DNA of 64,000 nucleotides from Candidatus Aminicenantes bacterium UBA6228 (lineage in GTDB: Bacteria > Acidobacteriota > Aminicenantia > Aminicenantales > Saccharicenantaceae), in the NCBI GenBank assembly GCA_002441005.1, contig DJWO01000014.1:62001-126000 (forward strand), written 5' to 3'. A program made the translations under genes and the position numbers. The notes beneath the pieces were generated by a model, which had not been told where the DNA came from, ran no database searches, and was given only the letters and a program-made list of their open reading frames with translations. Below, piece by piece: positions 54,948 to 62,883 of this stretch. Numbering within the stretch: position 1 is the stretch's first letter; the number at the start of each line of letters is the position of its first letter.

Positions 54948-55748
54948 TCAGGATGGCTGGTTTCTGGAATGTCGGCGGGCCCTTTGCAGCTTAAAACCCG
55001 GACCTCCAAAAAAATAAATTGAGGCATTAATCAAAAAAGCCAGAACAAAACCCCCGGCAGCCATGATTAGAAATCCAAGCAGGCCGCCCAGGAAACTAAA
55101 AACAAGGCTGCCAACCAGCTTTCCCTGCATTTCCTGTAAAGCGGTTGGAAGCCAGGCTTTCAGACCTGGTAAAAAACCTGTCGCCCCCGCCATCAAACCA
55201 AATAAAATCCCAAGGAAAATGCCCAGTCCACCAAAAAATAACAAAAAGCTTAGAGGATCAGCAGCGCTCAGGTACCAGAGGTCAGTTTCTTCATTTATTT
55301 TCTGGCCAGCTGCCGCCCGGCTCTGGTTTTTGACCTGATTCTGATTGTCATCTGTCCTGATGCCTGCACCGCAGGCAGGGCAAACAGACTGGCCCTCGGC
55401 CAGCAGCCGGCCGCACTCAGGACAGGCTAATTTCGCCTGTCCTTCAGTCAGAGGAGATTGACATCTTGAACAAACTTCAGCTTCAATCTCGTTTTCATAG
55501 CCGCAAACCGGACAGCACCTGGTCTCCCGGCTATCCGCCGGTGGTTCAGCTTTTAGCCATTTTTTCCCGTCATAAAAATACCACTGGCCGCTCTGAGCTC
55601 CCAGCATCCAGCACCGGCCATGATCATCAAACAACCGTAGTTTTCTGAGAGATTCGGCAAATTGCTCACGGCTGAGCTGGCCCTTGATGAATTTCTGGCG
55701 GAGCCGGTCAAAATTGCTTTCTACTATCTGAAATCTCTTATCTACCAT
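54948..55748 (-). CDS. Zinc-ribbon membrane protein, unknown
   Basis: 266 residues. N-terminal region (1-75) has DGKKWLKAEPP, similar to short domains that sense or bind in signalling proteins. Then come two zinc ribbons: CCPVCGYENEIEAEVCSRC and CPECGRLLAEGQSVCPAC. The C-terminal half has two or three membrane helices (FLLFFGGLGIFLGILFGLMAG and FLGGLLGFLIMAAGGFVLAFL). Function unknown. It is single and convergent with hypF. Confidence 0.75.
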   Translation of the reverse strand: MVDKRFQIVESNFDRLRQKFIKGQLSREQFAESLRKLRLFDDHGRCWMLGAQSGQWYFYDGKKWLKAEPPADSRETRCCPVCGYENEIEAEVCSRCQSPLTEGQAKLACPECGRLLAEGQSVCPACGAGIRTDDNQNQVKNQSRAAAGQKINEETDLWYLSAADPLSFLLFFGGLGIFLGILFGLMAGATGFLPGLKAWLPTALQEMQGKLVGSLVFSFLGGLLGFLIMAAGGFVLAFLINASIYFFGGPGFKLQRARRHSRNQPS

Positions 55749-55928
55749 CTTAATTTAAACCTCTTCAAATTTATACCTTCTGACCCCGTCTTGGCAAGCT
55801 TCAGCCCCGGAAAACTTATGACGATCTTTTGTGCAGGTTGTTGTATCTATTTGAAAGCAAAAGCACTTGGCCAGCCTTTTAACCGATTTTGCACAGGCTT
55901 TTCCACAAAAATTGTGGATTTTAAAAAC

Positions 55929-56837
55929 CTATTTAAAGAGATCCAGCAGTCCGCTCTCAGTGACTGGCGCTGGAATAAAAGAGACTAAAAAGATAATTAA
56001 GACTAAAAAGCCAATAATCTGTCTTTTTAGAGATAGCCTGGCCGGTTCCCAGGCCACTGGCGGATGTCTTAGCCCAAGCACCAGAACTAAAACTGCCCAG
56101 ATCAGCCAGCCGGCCCAGTAAAAGACTCCCATAATCGCCAGAAAGCCGACAATGATATAAGATATTTTTCTGACTTTATCTCCAAAAAGAGAATAAAATA
56201 TATGTCCTCCATCCAGCTGGCCAATAGGGAAAAGATTAAAAGAAGTGACCAGCAGGCCCACCCAGGCGGCCATAGCCATCGGATGTAAAATCAGTGACTG
56301 ACCGGCTGGCACCGGCCCGAAGATCATTCTGGTCATGGCCTTGAGGAGCCAGGGCTCGCCAAACTCTATGGCTCCTTCGCCAATTAAAGCCGGCGTTAAC
56401 CTCGATAAGGTCAGGCCAAAATACAGAGCTGGCACTGATAAAATGAAACCAGCCAGAGGCCCATTAGCCCCGATATCAAACAGCTCATCCCGCCTGGTCA
56501 GGGGCGACTGGATCCGGATAAAAGCGCCCAGGGTTCCGATTAAGGTCGGAGCCGGTATAAAGTAAGGCAAGGTAGCTTCAATCCGGTATCTTTTGCAGGT
56601 TAAATAATGACCGAGCTCATGCCCGAGAAGAATTACCAGGAGAGAAAAAGAATAAATCAGACTCAAGCGGTTCAGGACCGGGTTAAAGATGATTTTAATA
56701 TTGACCAGAGCGGGCACCTGATCAATTTCCTGCCCGGCATAGACATAATTTATGGCCCAGAGGAAACCAACAAAATAGGTGGAAATAACTGTCAAAAAGA
56801 AAAGTAAATAATTTACCCACCTTTTGCTCTGAGCCAT
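55929..56837 (-). CDS. Site-2-type membrane zinc metalloprotease (M50)
   Basis: 302 residues, several membrane helices. LGHELGHYLTCKRY carries the HExxH motif (HELGH), and FNLFPIGQLDGGHI carries the second metal motif with LDGGH. The family cuts membrane proteins within the bilayer to release regulators. The start has no strong ribosome binding site. It is downstream of the ferredoxin gene on the same strand. Confidence 0.88.
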   Translation of the reverse strand: MAQSKRWVNYLLFFLTVISTYFVGFLWAINYVYAGQEIDQVPALVNIKIIFNPVLNRLSLIYSFSLLVILLGHELGHYLTCKRYRIEATLPYFIPAPTLIGTLGAFIRIQSPLTRRDELFDIGANGPLAGFILSVPALYFGLTLSRLTPALIGEGAIEFGEPWLLKAMTRMIFGPVPAGQSLILHPMAMAAWVGLLVTSFNLFPIGQLDGGHIFYSLFGDKVRKISYIIVGFLAIMGVFYWAGWLIWAVLVLVLGLRHPPVAWEPARLSLKRQIIGFLVLIIFLVSFIPAPVTESGLLDLFK

Positions 56838-56906
56838 TTTAAACCGGAACCTGTATTAAAAGAAAAAGCAAGAGAACCTGAGGCCCTCCTGCCTTTTAAT
56901 TTGATC

Positions 56907-57158
56907 TCAGGAGTTACTCTTGATTTTGTTAAATTTAGTTTCCAGCTCTTCTTTGGTCTCTCGATGATCGGGATCAGGAATGCAACAATTTACCGGGCAG
57001 ACCGAAGCGCACTGGGGTTCATCAAAATAACCAACGCATTCAGTACATTTGTCTGGGTTGATCTCATATCTTTCATCACCAGCCGAGATCGCTTGATTCG
57101 GACATTCTGGTTCGCAGGCACCGCAATTGATACATTCTTCTGTGATTTTATAGGCCAT
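56907..57158 (-). CDS. 2[4Fe-4S] ferredoxin
   Basis: 83 residues. CINCGACEPECP and CTECVGYFDEPQCASVCPVNCC provide two clusters; the longer loop in the second motif is the YfhL type. AGGAGGAAAAG precedes the ATG. It could be an electron acceptor for PorGDAB or another enzyme. Confidence 0.93.
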   Translation of the reverse strand: MAYKITEECINCGACEPECPNQAISAGDERYEINPDKCTECVGYFDEPQCASVCPVNCCIPDPDHRETKEELETKFNKIKSNS

Positions 57159-57236
57159 CTTTTCCTCCTGTTGTTTAGTGAATAGTTAAAACATATTATA
57201 ACTTCTAAGAAAAAATATACAAGACAGAGTCCAATA

Positions 57237-57893
57237 TTAACTACTGGCCTGAAGCTTCATAACTTTCATGGCTGCCTGATAGCCATAATAAGTGTTCTGG
57301 TAGCCAGCCTGGAGTTCCTGGTAAACAGTCAAAGCCTGCTGCCGGTCGCCTTTCTTCTCATAAACTTCAGCTAAATGAAACAGGATTAAGTCTAAGGGGT
57401 AAGATTCTGGCTTCTCTTTTTCTACCTGCCGGTAGACAGCAATAGCTTCATCCAGCTTATTCTGCCTGGACAGCACCTGACCGTAAAGATCAAGAATCTG
57501 ATAATGAATGAGATCCGAGCCTTTATCTTTCACCCGCTCCAGAATTTTTTCGGCCTGGCTAAAATTATTCTTCTCGACATAGTAAGCAGCCAGGCTCAAG
57601 CTGGCGATCCTCCCATAACGGCTGGAGCCGGCCAGTTTTTCCAGCTCGGCCAGATTTTCAGGCTTTTGATCAAGCTCAGCTCTGAGAGTCAGTACCTGAT
57701 TTAAATAATTGGCTTCCTGACTTTTTCTATAGCCGCTGTAAAGCCTTAAGCCAATAATGATGGCGGCTACCACCACCACCGCTATCCCGCCGATTTCGAG
57801 CTGTTTTCCATGTTTTTTTACCCAGAGAAAAAAACGGCTCAGCCCGGTAGCCAGTTCATCTTCTTTTAGTTGTTTTCGTTCCGTCCTTTTCAT
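57237..57893 (-). CDS. Membrane-anchored TPR protein (YfgM-like)
   Basis: 218 residues with one helix near the N-terminus (IGGIAVVVVAAIIIGLRLY, about 35-53) and TPR repeats (about 60-215; YGQVLSRQNKLDEAIAVYRQVEKEKPESY and similar). The layout matches YfgM/TPR_21 proteins, which act at the Sec translocon and with periplasmic chaperones. AAGGAGAAAAT precedes the ATG. The region just upstream holds a possible structured RNA. Confidence 0.82.
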   Translation of the reverse strand: MKRTERKQLKEDELATGLSRFFLWVKKHGKQLEIGGIAVVVVAAIIIGLRLYSGYRKSQEANYLNQVLTLRAELDQKPENLAELEKLAGSSRYGRIASLSLAAYYVEKNNFSQAEKILERVKDKGSDLIHYQILDLYGQVLSRQNKLDEAIAVYRQVEKEKPESYPLDLILFHLAEVYEKKGDRQQALTVYQELQAGYQNTYYGYQAAMKVMKLQASS

Positions 57894-57929
57894 ATTTTCT
57901 CCTTAAAGACATCATTTTTAGCATAAATG

Positions 57930-58165
57930 GGAAAAAATTCCAAGCTATTCTCCTTTCTGGTAAGTACTGGCCTGAGTTCTTCGCCCGTAGGCAGCAATCC
58001 CAGAAGGGAGCCGGCTGTCCCCCTGTCATCTGACTTAGCCCGGTTGACCAGCTGCGGAAAACGAAGCCGGTCCCCCAATACCTGGCGGCGGGGTACCCTC
58101 AAACAGGGCGACTTAAGCGAAGTTATTGATAAAAATCAGTCCTGACCGTCCCCCGATAACTGGCT
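57930..58165 (-). ncRNA. Unexplained GC-rich structured segment (candidate RNA)
   Basis: Between two minus-strand genes. On the minus strand several hairpins can form: GACCGGCT/AGCTGGTC (8 bp with one G-U, about 58043-58072), TCCC-TTCT-GGGA and GCC-TACG-GGC (about 57980-58011) and CCCT/AGGG (about 58097-58109). GGGGGAC occurs three times (complement at 58017, 58070 and 58148). It does not look like RNase P, tmRNA, SRP RNA or a riboswitch I know. The strand is a guess from the flanking genes. It may instead be a cluster of REP-like pieces. Confidence 0.35.
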
Positions 58166-58191
58166 GGAGGCAAACAGAAGCAAAATAGAGC

Positions 58192-59499
58192 TTAAAAATC
58201 AAATTGAATTAAGCCAGATTTTTCTTTGATCTGGCGCCTGATATCTTCTTTGGTAATCAATCCCTCTTTTTCAGCCCTGATGGCTTTAAACAAATCATAA
58301 GTGGTCAGCAAGCAATTTCCGTCTTTTTCTGCTTCTTCAATCTGGAACTGGGAAAAAGGATTCTTTCTCAGCCTGGCTTCCTGCTGGTTAAAGTAATTGC
58401 CCAGAAGCAAACCTTTCATTTTGGTATTATCAAATTCCTGCATTCTGCGCCCTTTAAACCTCTGGAGCATGATACAATCGTCGTCGGCAGCCCAGTTCTT
58501 GGAGCTTCTAACCACCACCAGGATTAAAAAACCTTTCCGCAGGCTGGCTTCAACCGGCTGATCAGAATCATCAATGATCCAGATATCCTCTTCTTTATCT
58601 CTGATCACATTTTTCCAGTAGTCATCAACGTCAACTGCTTTGGTCCAGCCGAGATATTTAAAAGCATTAACCGCAGCTGTTTTGAGCTCCTGGCCTTCAG
58701 CTTTGAGCAGCCGGATAAAAGATTCCTGTTCAGTTGCCTTTAGAGTTTTAATCTGCTCATCTATTTGTTTGATTTTCTCTTCAAATTTCCTTTTTTCTTC
58801 GTCTTTTTGACGGTAGAGATGTTTAATTTCAGGAAAGACATATTCTTCCCGGTCAGCCCAATCAGTCTGTTCTGTCTCTTTGCCCTTAAAATCTAACAGC
58901 GGGAAAATATCTCTCAGAATGAAATCGGCTACCTGAATGTTATTGGACCCGAACCAGGGAAGAAGCCAGAAAAATCCTTTCCCCTTCCTGATCAGCAAAG
59001 AAACCGGATAGCCGTCCTGGCTTTTAGCCACAATTTTCCAGCTTTCGTCCAGGGCCGATGGAATTTCCCAGATGTCTGCCGCCAGAGGATCAGGCAGCAG
59101 TTTGTACATAAAGCCGATTTTGTCAAAATATCTATCAAACAGAAGGTTAAAGGGCAACTCAGGATTGACAATGATAGAATCGCCTTTGGCTGATTCCTGG
59201 AGATGAATTTCAGGTAAGGCCCCGATGACACCAGTCAGTTGATAAAGATATCCCTGGCCGATAAAACCAACCAGTCTGGCCCCGTTTTTGACCAGATCCC
59301 TTATCTTTTCTGACAGGTCGGCCGGTATGGCCTCATTTTCCACGGCCGAGCTCATCTGGAAAAAGATGTTCTTGGTTCCAGGTAAAACGACCGGCAAATT
59401 CTGGAAATCAGAGGTACGCAGCAAATAGGTTTCAATTTTTTCCTGCTCAAAGAAAGCTTTATCCTTCTCCTCAAAATCCAGTAAAACAATGCTGTCCAT
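58192..59499 (-). CDS. Unknown protein: GATase-like N-terminus, coiled coil, degenerate nuclease-like C-terminus
   Basis: 435 residues. Residues 1-210 look like an alpha/beta (flavodoxin/GATase-like) domain: SIVLLDFEEKDKAFFEQ, IRDLVKNGARLVGFIGQG, GKGFFWLLPWFGSNN. A coiled coil follows (about 230-280). The C-terminal 150 residues have the layout of a Mrr/PD-(D/E)XK fold: AVNAFKYLGW, EEDIWIID, FLILVVVRSS, MKGLLLGNYFN, LLTTYDLFKAI. Where active enzymes have ExK, this reads VVR, so catalysis is doubtful. AAAGGA is 8 nt before the ATG. No recognised function. Confidence 0.65.
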   Translation of the reverse strand: MDSIVLLDFEEKDKAFFEQEKIETYLLRTSDFQNLPVVLPGTKNIFFQMSSAVENEAIPADLSEKIRDLVKNGARLVGFIGQGYLYQLTGVIGALPEIHLQESAKGDSIIVNPELPFNLLFDRYFDKIGFMYKLLPDPLAADIWEIPSALDESWKIVAKSQDGYPVSLLIRKGKGFFWLLPWFGSNNIQVADFILRDIFPLLDFKGKETEQTDWADREEYVFPEIKHLYRQKDEEKRKFEEKIKQIDEQIKTLKATEQESFIRLLKAEGQELKTAAVNAFKYLGWTKAVDVDDYWKNVIRDKEEDIWIIDDSDQPVEASLRKGFLILVVVRSSKNWAADDDCIMLQRFKGRRMQEFDNTKMKGLLLGNYFNQQEARLRKNPFSQFQIEEAEKDGNCLLTTYDLFKAIRAEKEGLITKEDIRRQIKEKSGLIQFDF

Positions 59500-59625
59500 G
59501 GCCCTATCCTTTCATAAAATCTTTCAATTATGATAAATAATACAACTCACCCCTTGTTTTATCACCTCTCAAGATGATTTTCAGGATGAATTCTTTCCCT
59601 CTTCTTTCATCAGAATTGAAAGGCC

Positions 59626-59703
59626 TGGTGCCCCTGGCCAGACTCGAACTGGCGGCACAGGGATTAGGAATCCCTTGCTCTATCCATACTGAGCTACAGG
59701 GGC
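59626..59703 (-). tRNA. tRNA-Arg (CCT) with encoded CCA
   Basis: Cloverleaf on the minus strand: acceptor GCCCCTG/CAGGGGC, D arm, anticodon stem AGGGA/TCCCT with loop TTCCTAA giving CCT, T arm GCCAGTTCGAGTCTGGC, discriminator A and then CCA. The other two tRNA genes here do not encode CCA. Confidence 0.95.
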
Positions 59704-59818
59704 AACCATCTTGCCAGGTAAATATAACTTAAGCCTGAGTTTTTTTCAATTCGGGGTGCCGTCAGGAGCTGCTCTCGGGCCAATGGTGGATTTTGACTGG
59801 TTGAACCCTCAAGAAGCT

Positions 59819-60646
59819 TCAGAGTTGACAGGCGGGACAGTAGAAGGTACTCCGGCCGTTGATCTTTTCTCTGACTATTTTTTCGCGATGGCAACGGGGG
59901 CAGAGCTGCCCGTCTCTGGCATAAACCCGGTGCCGCCGCTGGTATCCACCCTTTTCGCCCATAGCGTCAATGTAGTCGCTAATAGATGAGCCCTTAAGAG
60001 CAATAGCTTCCTCCAGAACCCTTCTGGCCGCCCGGTAGAGTCTGGCCGCCTGTTCTTCAGTCAGGCTACCAGCCAGCCGGAAAGGACTGAGCCTGGCCCT
60101 GAAAAGTATCTCATCAGAATAGATATTACCAATCCCGGCTATGATTTTCTGGTCAAGCAGCCAGTTTTTTAACCTTTTTTGACCATGTCTTTTCAGTAAA
60201 TACCTAAAATCATTGAGACTGATCTCAAACGGCTCCGGCCCTAAATCTGTCTTTATTTTTTCTTCAATTTGACTTAAAGCTAAACAGTTTAGAAAACCGA
60301 ACTTCCTGATGTCCCGGAAGAGCAGTTCTTTTTTCAGTCCGTAAAAGGTCAGGCGGGCATGGGTATGCTTATCTATTTTCCGGGCAGGATCAGCCAGAAA
60401 AAGCTGCCCGGTCATCTTCAGATGAACCAGCAATCCCAGCTGGCCATCAAACCTGAAAACAATCATCTTTCCCCGGCGCCAGATATCCAGGATTTTTCGC
60501 CGGCGGTAAGCCTCCGGCCGGAAAGCCCCTGGTAATTGCTTTTTTTTAAGATGAGGTGATATAAAAACCAATTCCTTAACCCGCCGGCCAAGAAGATTAG
60601 CTTTCAAACCCGTGACGATAGTTTCAACTTCAGGCAATTCAGGCAT
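59819..60646 (-). CDS. mutM: Formamidopyrimidine-DNA glycosylase
   Basis: 275 residues. MPELPEVETI gives the catalytic Pro2-Glu3, LGLLVHLKMTGQL and the helix-two-turn-helix region KNWLLDQKIIAGIGNIYSDEILFRA are conserved, and the zinc finger CPRC...CPAC closes the protein. It removes 8-oxoguanine and formamidopyrimidines from DNA. A TAAAAT lies 6 nt before the ATG with no ribosome binding site, as in leaderless genes. Confidence 0.96.
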   Translation of the reverse strand: MPELPEVETIVTGLKANLLGRRVKELVFISPHLKKKQLPGAFRPEAYRRRKILDIWRRGKMIVFRFDGQLGLLVHLKMTGQLFLADPARKIDKHTHARLTFYGLKKELLFRDIRKFGFLNCLALSQIEEKIKTDLGPEPFEISLNDFRYLLKRHGQKRLKNWLLDQKIIAGIGNIYSDEILFRARLSPFRLAGSLTEEQAARLYRAARRVLEEAIALKGSSISDYIDAMGEKGGYQRRHRVYARDGQLCPRCHREKIVREKINGRSTFYCPACQL

Positions 60647-60652
60647 GGTGAA

Positions 60653-60658
60653 ATTTTA
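60653..60658 (-). promoter_or_regulatory. -10 element of a probable leaderless promoter (mutM)
   Basis: TAAAAT on the minus strand, six bases TTCACC, then ATG. A 17-nt spacer leads to TGGAGA, a weak -35. A second TATAAT lies about 30 nt further upstream and could act instead. Confidence 0.4.
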
Positions 60659-60742
60659 CACTCTTTCCCTGCCACTCTCCAGATTATATCAATTTTTAAT
60701 CAGCTCTGGTCTTGATTTAAGGACTGATTTTGATTAACATAA

Positions 60743-61117
60743 ATGCTTATGAAAACGAAAGCATTAACCGCAGGCCTGCTGGGCTGGTTCGTCCCCGGCC
60801 TGGGGCACCTGTATCTTAAAAAATACTGGCGTGGACTGATTTTCTTAGCGGCCATCGGCTTGATGTGTCTCTTAGGGCTGGTTATGGGGGGAAGAATTTA
60901 CCCTGTTCAGGCTGATAATCCTCTGACCGTGCTGGCTTTTCTCTCTGATCTCGGTAATGGTCTGCTCTATATCCTGTCGAGGTTCTTGCCTCTGGGTCTG
61001 GGAGAGATGGAAAGAGTTTCCTTTGAGTTCGGTAGTGCTTATCTGGCTGGGGCCGGTTTGCTCAATTTTTTGATTGCTCTTGATGCCTGGGATATCGGCC
61101 GGGAGAAAAAATCATGA
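60743..61117 (+). CDS. Small membrane protein with PGLGH motif
   Basis: 124 residues, three or four helices. GLLGWFVPGLGHLYLKKYWRG near the N-terminus is a motif found in TM2-like and DUF6677 proteins; the exact family is uncertain. Its stop overlaps the next small gene by ATGA. Function unknown. Confidence 0.7.
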   Translation: MLMKTKALTAGLLGWFVPGLGHLYLKKYWRGLIFLAAIGLMCLLGLVMGGRIYPVQADNPLTVLAFLSDLGNGLLYILSRFLPLGLGEMERVSFEFGSAYLAGAGLLNFLIALDAWDIGREKKS

Positions 61118-61293
61118 TCCTTGAAAGTCACCTCTACACCATGATCATTTATGCCATGCTGGTCTCAGTTGTCCTGGCCCTGATTAGAAGATCTGATTTT
61201 AAATCCAGGTTAAAATACGGCCTGACTCTTTTTTTGATTATGACTCTGGCTTCGCTGGCCTTTGGCTGGTTTATGTATTTATTTGCTAGATAA
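61114..61293 (+). CDS. 59-residue membrane protein
   Basis: Starts MILESHLYTMIIYAML and ends GWFMYLFAR; two membrane helices separated by a basic loop RRSDFKSRLK. The ATG overlaps the stop of the preceding gene (ATGA), which argues that it is real and coupled. Family unknown; probably a partner of the 124-residue protein. Confidence 0.65.
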   Translation: MILESHLYTMIIYAMLVSVVLALIRRSDFKSRLKYGLTLFLIMTLASLAFGWFMYLFAR

Positions 61294-61368
61294 ACTCAGC
61301 CGCTTATCTGCCTTCCTCATTCCTCCCCGCTTCACTCTCTGGCTGGTTCTGTTTCTTTTTCTGATTTT

Positions 61369-61399
61369 TTGAACCAGGAAAAAATTTTATGTTATAATC
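61369..61399 (+). promoter_or_regulatory. gatB promoter with extended -10
   Basis: TGTTATAAT at 61391-61399 is a perfect extended -10 (TGnTATAAT). TTGAAC at 61369-61374 is a possible -35 with a 19-nt spacer. The gatB ATG is only 13 nt after the -10, so the leader is about 6 nt and has no ribosome binding site. Confidence 0.6.
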
Positions 61400-61412
61400 A
61401 TTGCCTTTAATC

Positions 61413-62867
61413 ATGAAATACGAAACTATCATCGGTCTTGAGATTCATGCCCAGCTTCTGACTAAAACCAAGCTTTTCTGCCGCTGCCGTACCAGGTTTG
61501 GGCTTCAGCCCAACAGCCAGACCTGTCCGGTCTGCCTGGGACTGCCGGGCAGCCTGCCGGTCATCAACCGGGAAGCGGTCAGAATGGCTATCAAGCTGGC
61601 TCTGGCTCTTCAAGCCAGAATTAACCTGAAATCAGTTTTCAGCCGGAAAAATTATTTTTACCCCGATTTGCCTAAAGGCTACCAGATTACCCAGTACAAT
61701 CTGCCGGTGGCTGAAGGCGGCCAACTGCTGATTGAAAACGAGGGCCAGCCAAAAATAATTCACTTAGAAAGGCTTCACCTCGAAGAAGATGCCGGCAAAT
61801 CACTGCATGAAGGCTTCCCCGATTCGGCTGAGAAAACTTACCTGGATTTTAACCGTTGCGGCGTTCCACTCGTTGAAATTGTCACCAGGCCAGAGATGAG
61901 TACGTCCAGTGAAGCTGTTGAGTTTGTTCAAAATCTGAGGACGCTTCTCCAGTACCTGGAAGTTTGCGACGGAAATATGGAAGAAGGCAACCTCCGCTGT
62001 GATGCCAATTTATCTGTCAGGCGGACAGATTCAAAAGAAGCTGGAACAAAAACTGAGGTTAAAAACATCAATTCTTTCCGCTTTCTGGCCAGGGCCCTTG
62101 ACTATGAAGCTAAACGTCAGATAGAACTTCTGGAAAAAGGCGAGAGAATAATTCAGGAGACCAGAGGCTGGGATACAGCTGGAGGAAGAACTGTTCCCCA
62201 GCGCAGCAAAGAAGAAGCTCATGATTACCGCTATTTTCCTGAGCCTGATTTGCCGCCGCTCATTATTTCGGAAGGCTGGATAAAAGAGATTGAAGCTGAC
62301 CTCCCCGAGCTGCCCCAGGCTAAGATGGAAAGATTTATCCGGGAATATAATCTGGCTCCCGACGAGGCCGGCATCCTGGTTTCCAGCCGGGCTTTAGCTG
62401 ATTACTATGAGGCTGTAGCCCGCGATTCAGGCTTACCCCGTCAGGCCGCTAACTGGGTCAAAAGAGAAGTCCTGCAATTCCTTAAAGAAAACAATCTGGA
62501 AATAGACCTGTTTCCTATCCAACCGGGCTCGCTGGCTGCACTGATCAAGCTGGTAGAAGCTCAAGAGATCACCATGACCATCGCCAAGGAACAGGTTTTC
62601 CCCGAAATGCTGAAAACGGGAAAAGAGGCCAGCTCTATCATTGAAGAAAAGGGACTGAAGCCAATCGCTGAAGATAGTGCGCTGCTGGCCATCATCAACC
62701 GGGTTCTGGAGGAGAATCCTCAGCCGGTCAGTCAATATCTTGGCGGTAAGACTCAGGTTATGGGCTTCTTGCTCGGCCAGGTGATGAAAGGCAGCCAGGG
62801 AAAAGCCAGCCCGGAAAAGGCTCGCTCTCTCCTGACCGAAGCCCTCAACCGGCTGGCTGAAAAATAA
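61413..62867 (+). CDS. gatB: Asp/Glu-tRNA(Asn/Gln) amidotransferase subunit B
   Basis: 484 residues from the ATG at 61413; MKYETIIGLEIHAQLLT is the normal GatB N-terminus. CPVCLGLPGSLPV, FYPDLPKGYQITQYN, HLEEDAGKS, DFNRCGVPLVEIVT and the SKEEAHDYRYFPEPDLPP region are diagnostic. With GatA and GatC, not in the window, it converts misacylated Glu-tRNA-Gln or Asp-tRNA-Asn to the amide form. The C-terminal YqeY-like helical tail is present. Confidence 0.97.
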   Translation: MKYETIIGLEIHAQLLTKTKLFCRCRTRFGLQPNSQTCPVCLGLPGSLPVINREAVRMAIKLALALQARINLKSVFSRKNYFYPDLPKGYQITQYNLPVAEGGQLLIENEGQPKIIHLERLHLEEDAGKSLHEGFPDSAEKTYLDFNRCGVPLVEIVTRPEMSTSSEAVEFVQNLRTLLQYLEVCDGNMEEGNLRCDANLSVRRTDSKEAGTKTEVKNINSFRFLARALDYEAKRQIELLEKGERIIQETRGWDTAGGRTVPQRSKEEAHDYRYFPEPDLPPLIISEGWIKEIEADLPELPQAKMERFIREYNLAPDEAGILVSSRALADYYEAVARDSGLPRQAANWVKREVLQFLKENNLEIDLFPIQPGSLAALIKLVEAQEITMTIAKEQVFPEMLKTGKEASSIIEEKGLKPIAEDSALLAIINRVLEENPQPVSQYLGGKTQVMGFLLGQVMKGSQGKASPEKARSLLTEALNRLAEK

Positions 62868-62883
62868 GATCTTATTAGCTTAG

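Noticed and set aside
55888..55920. DnaA-box-like sequences (TTTTGCACA, TTTTCCACA, TGTGGATTT) suggesting an origin
   Set aside because: Each differs from TTATNCACA, two form one small hairpin (TCCACAA/TTGTGGA), and no dnaA, dnaN or AT-rich unwinding region is near.
57890..58102. 70-residue open frame in the gap upstream of the TPR gene
   Set aside because: No ribosome binding site, Arg-rich unlikely composition, and the region has RNA-like hairpins; it ends in the TPR gene's own start region.
59711..59989. 92-residue plus-strand open frame
   Set aside because: It lies mostly over the 3' end of mutM on the opposite strand and has no ribosome binding site.
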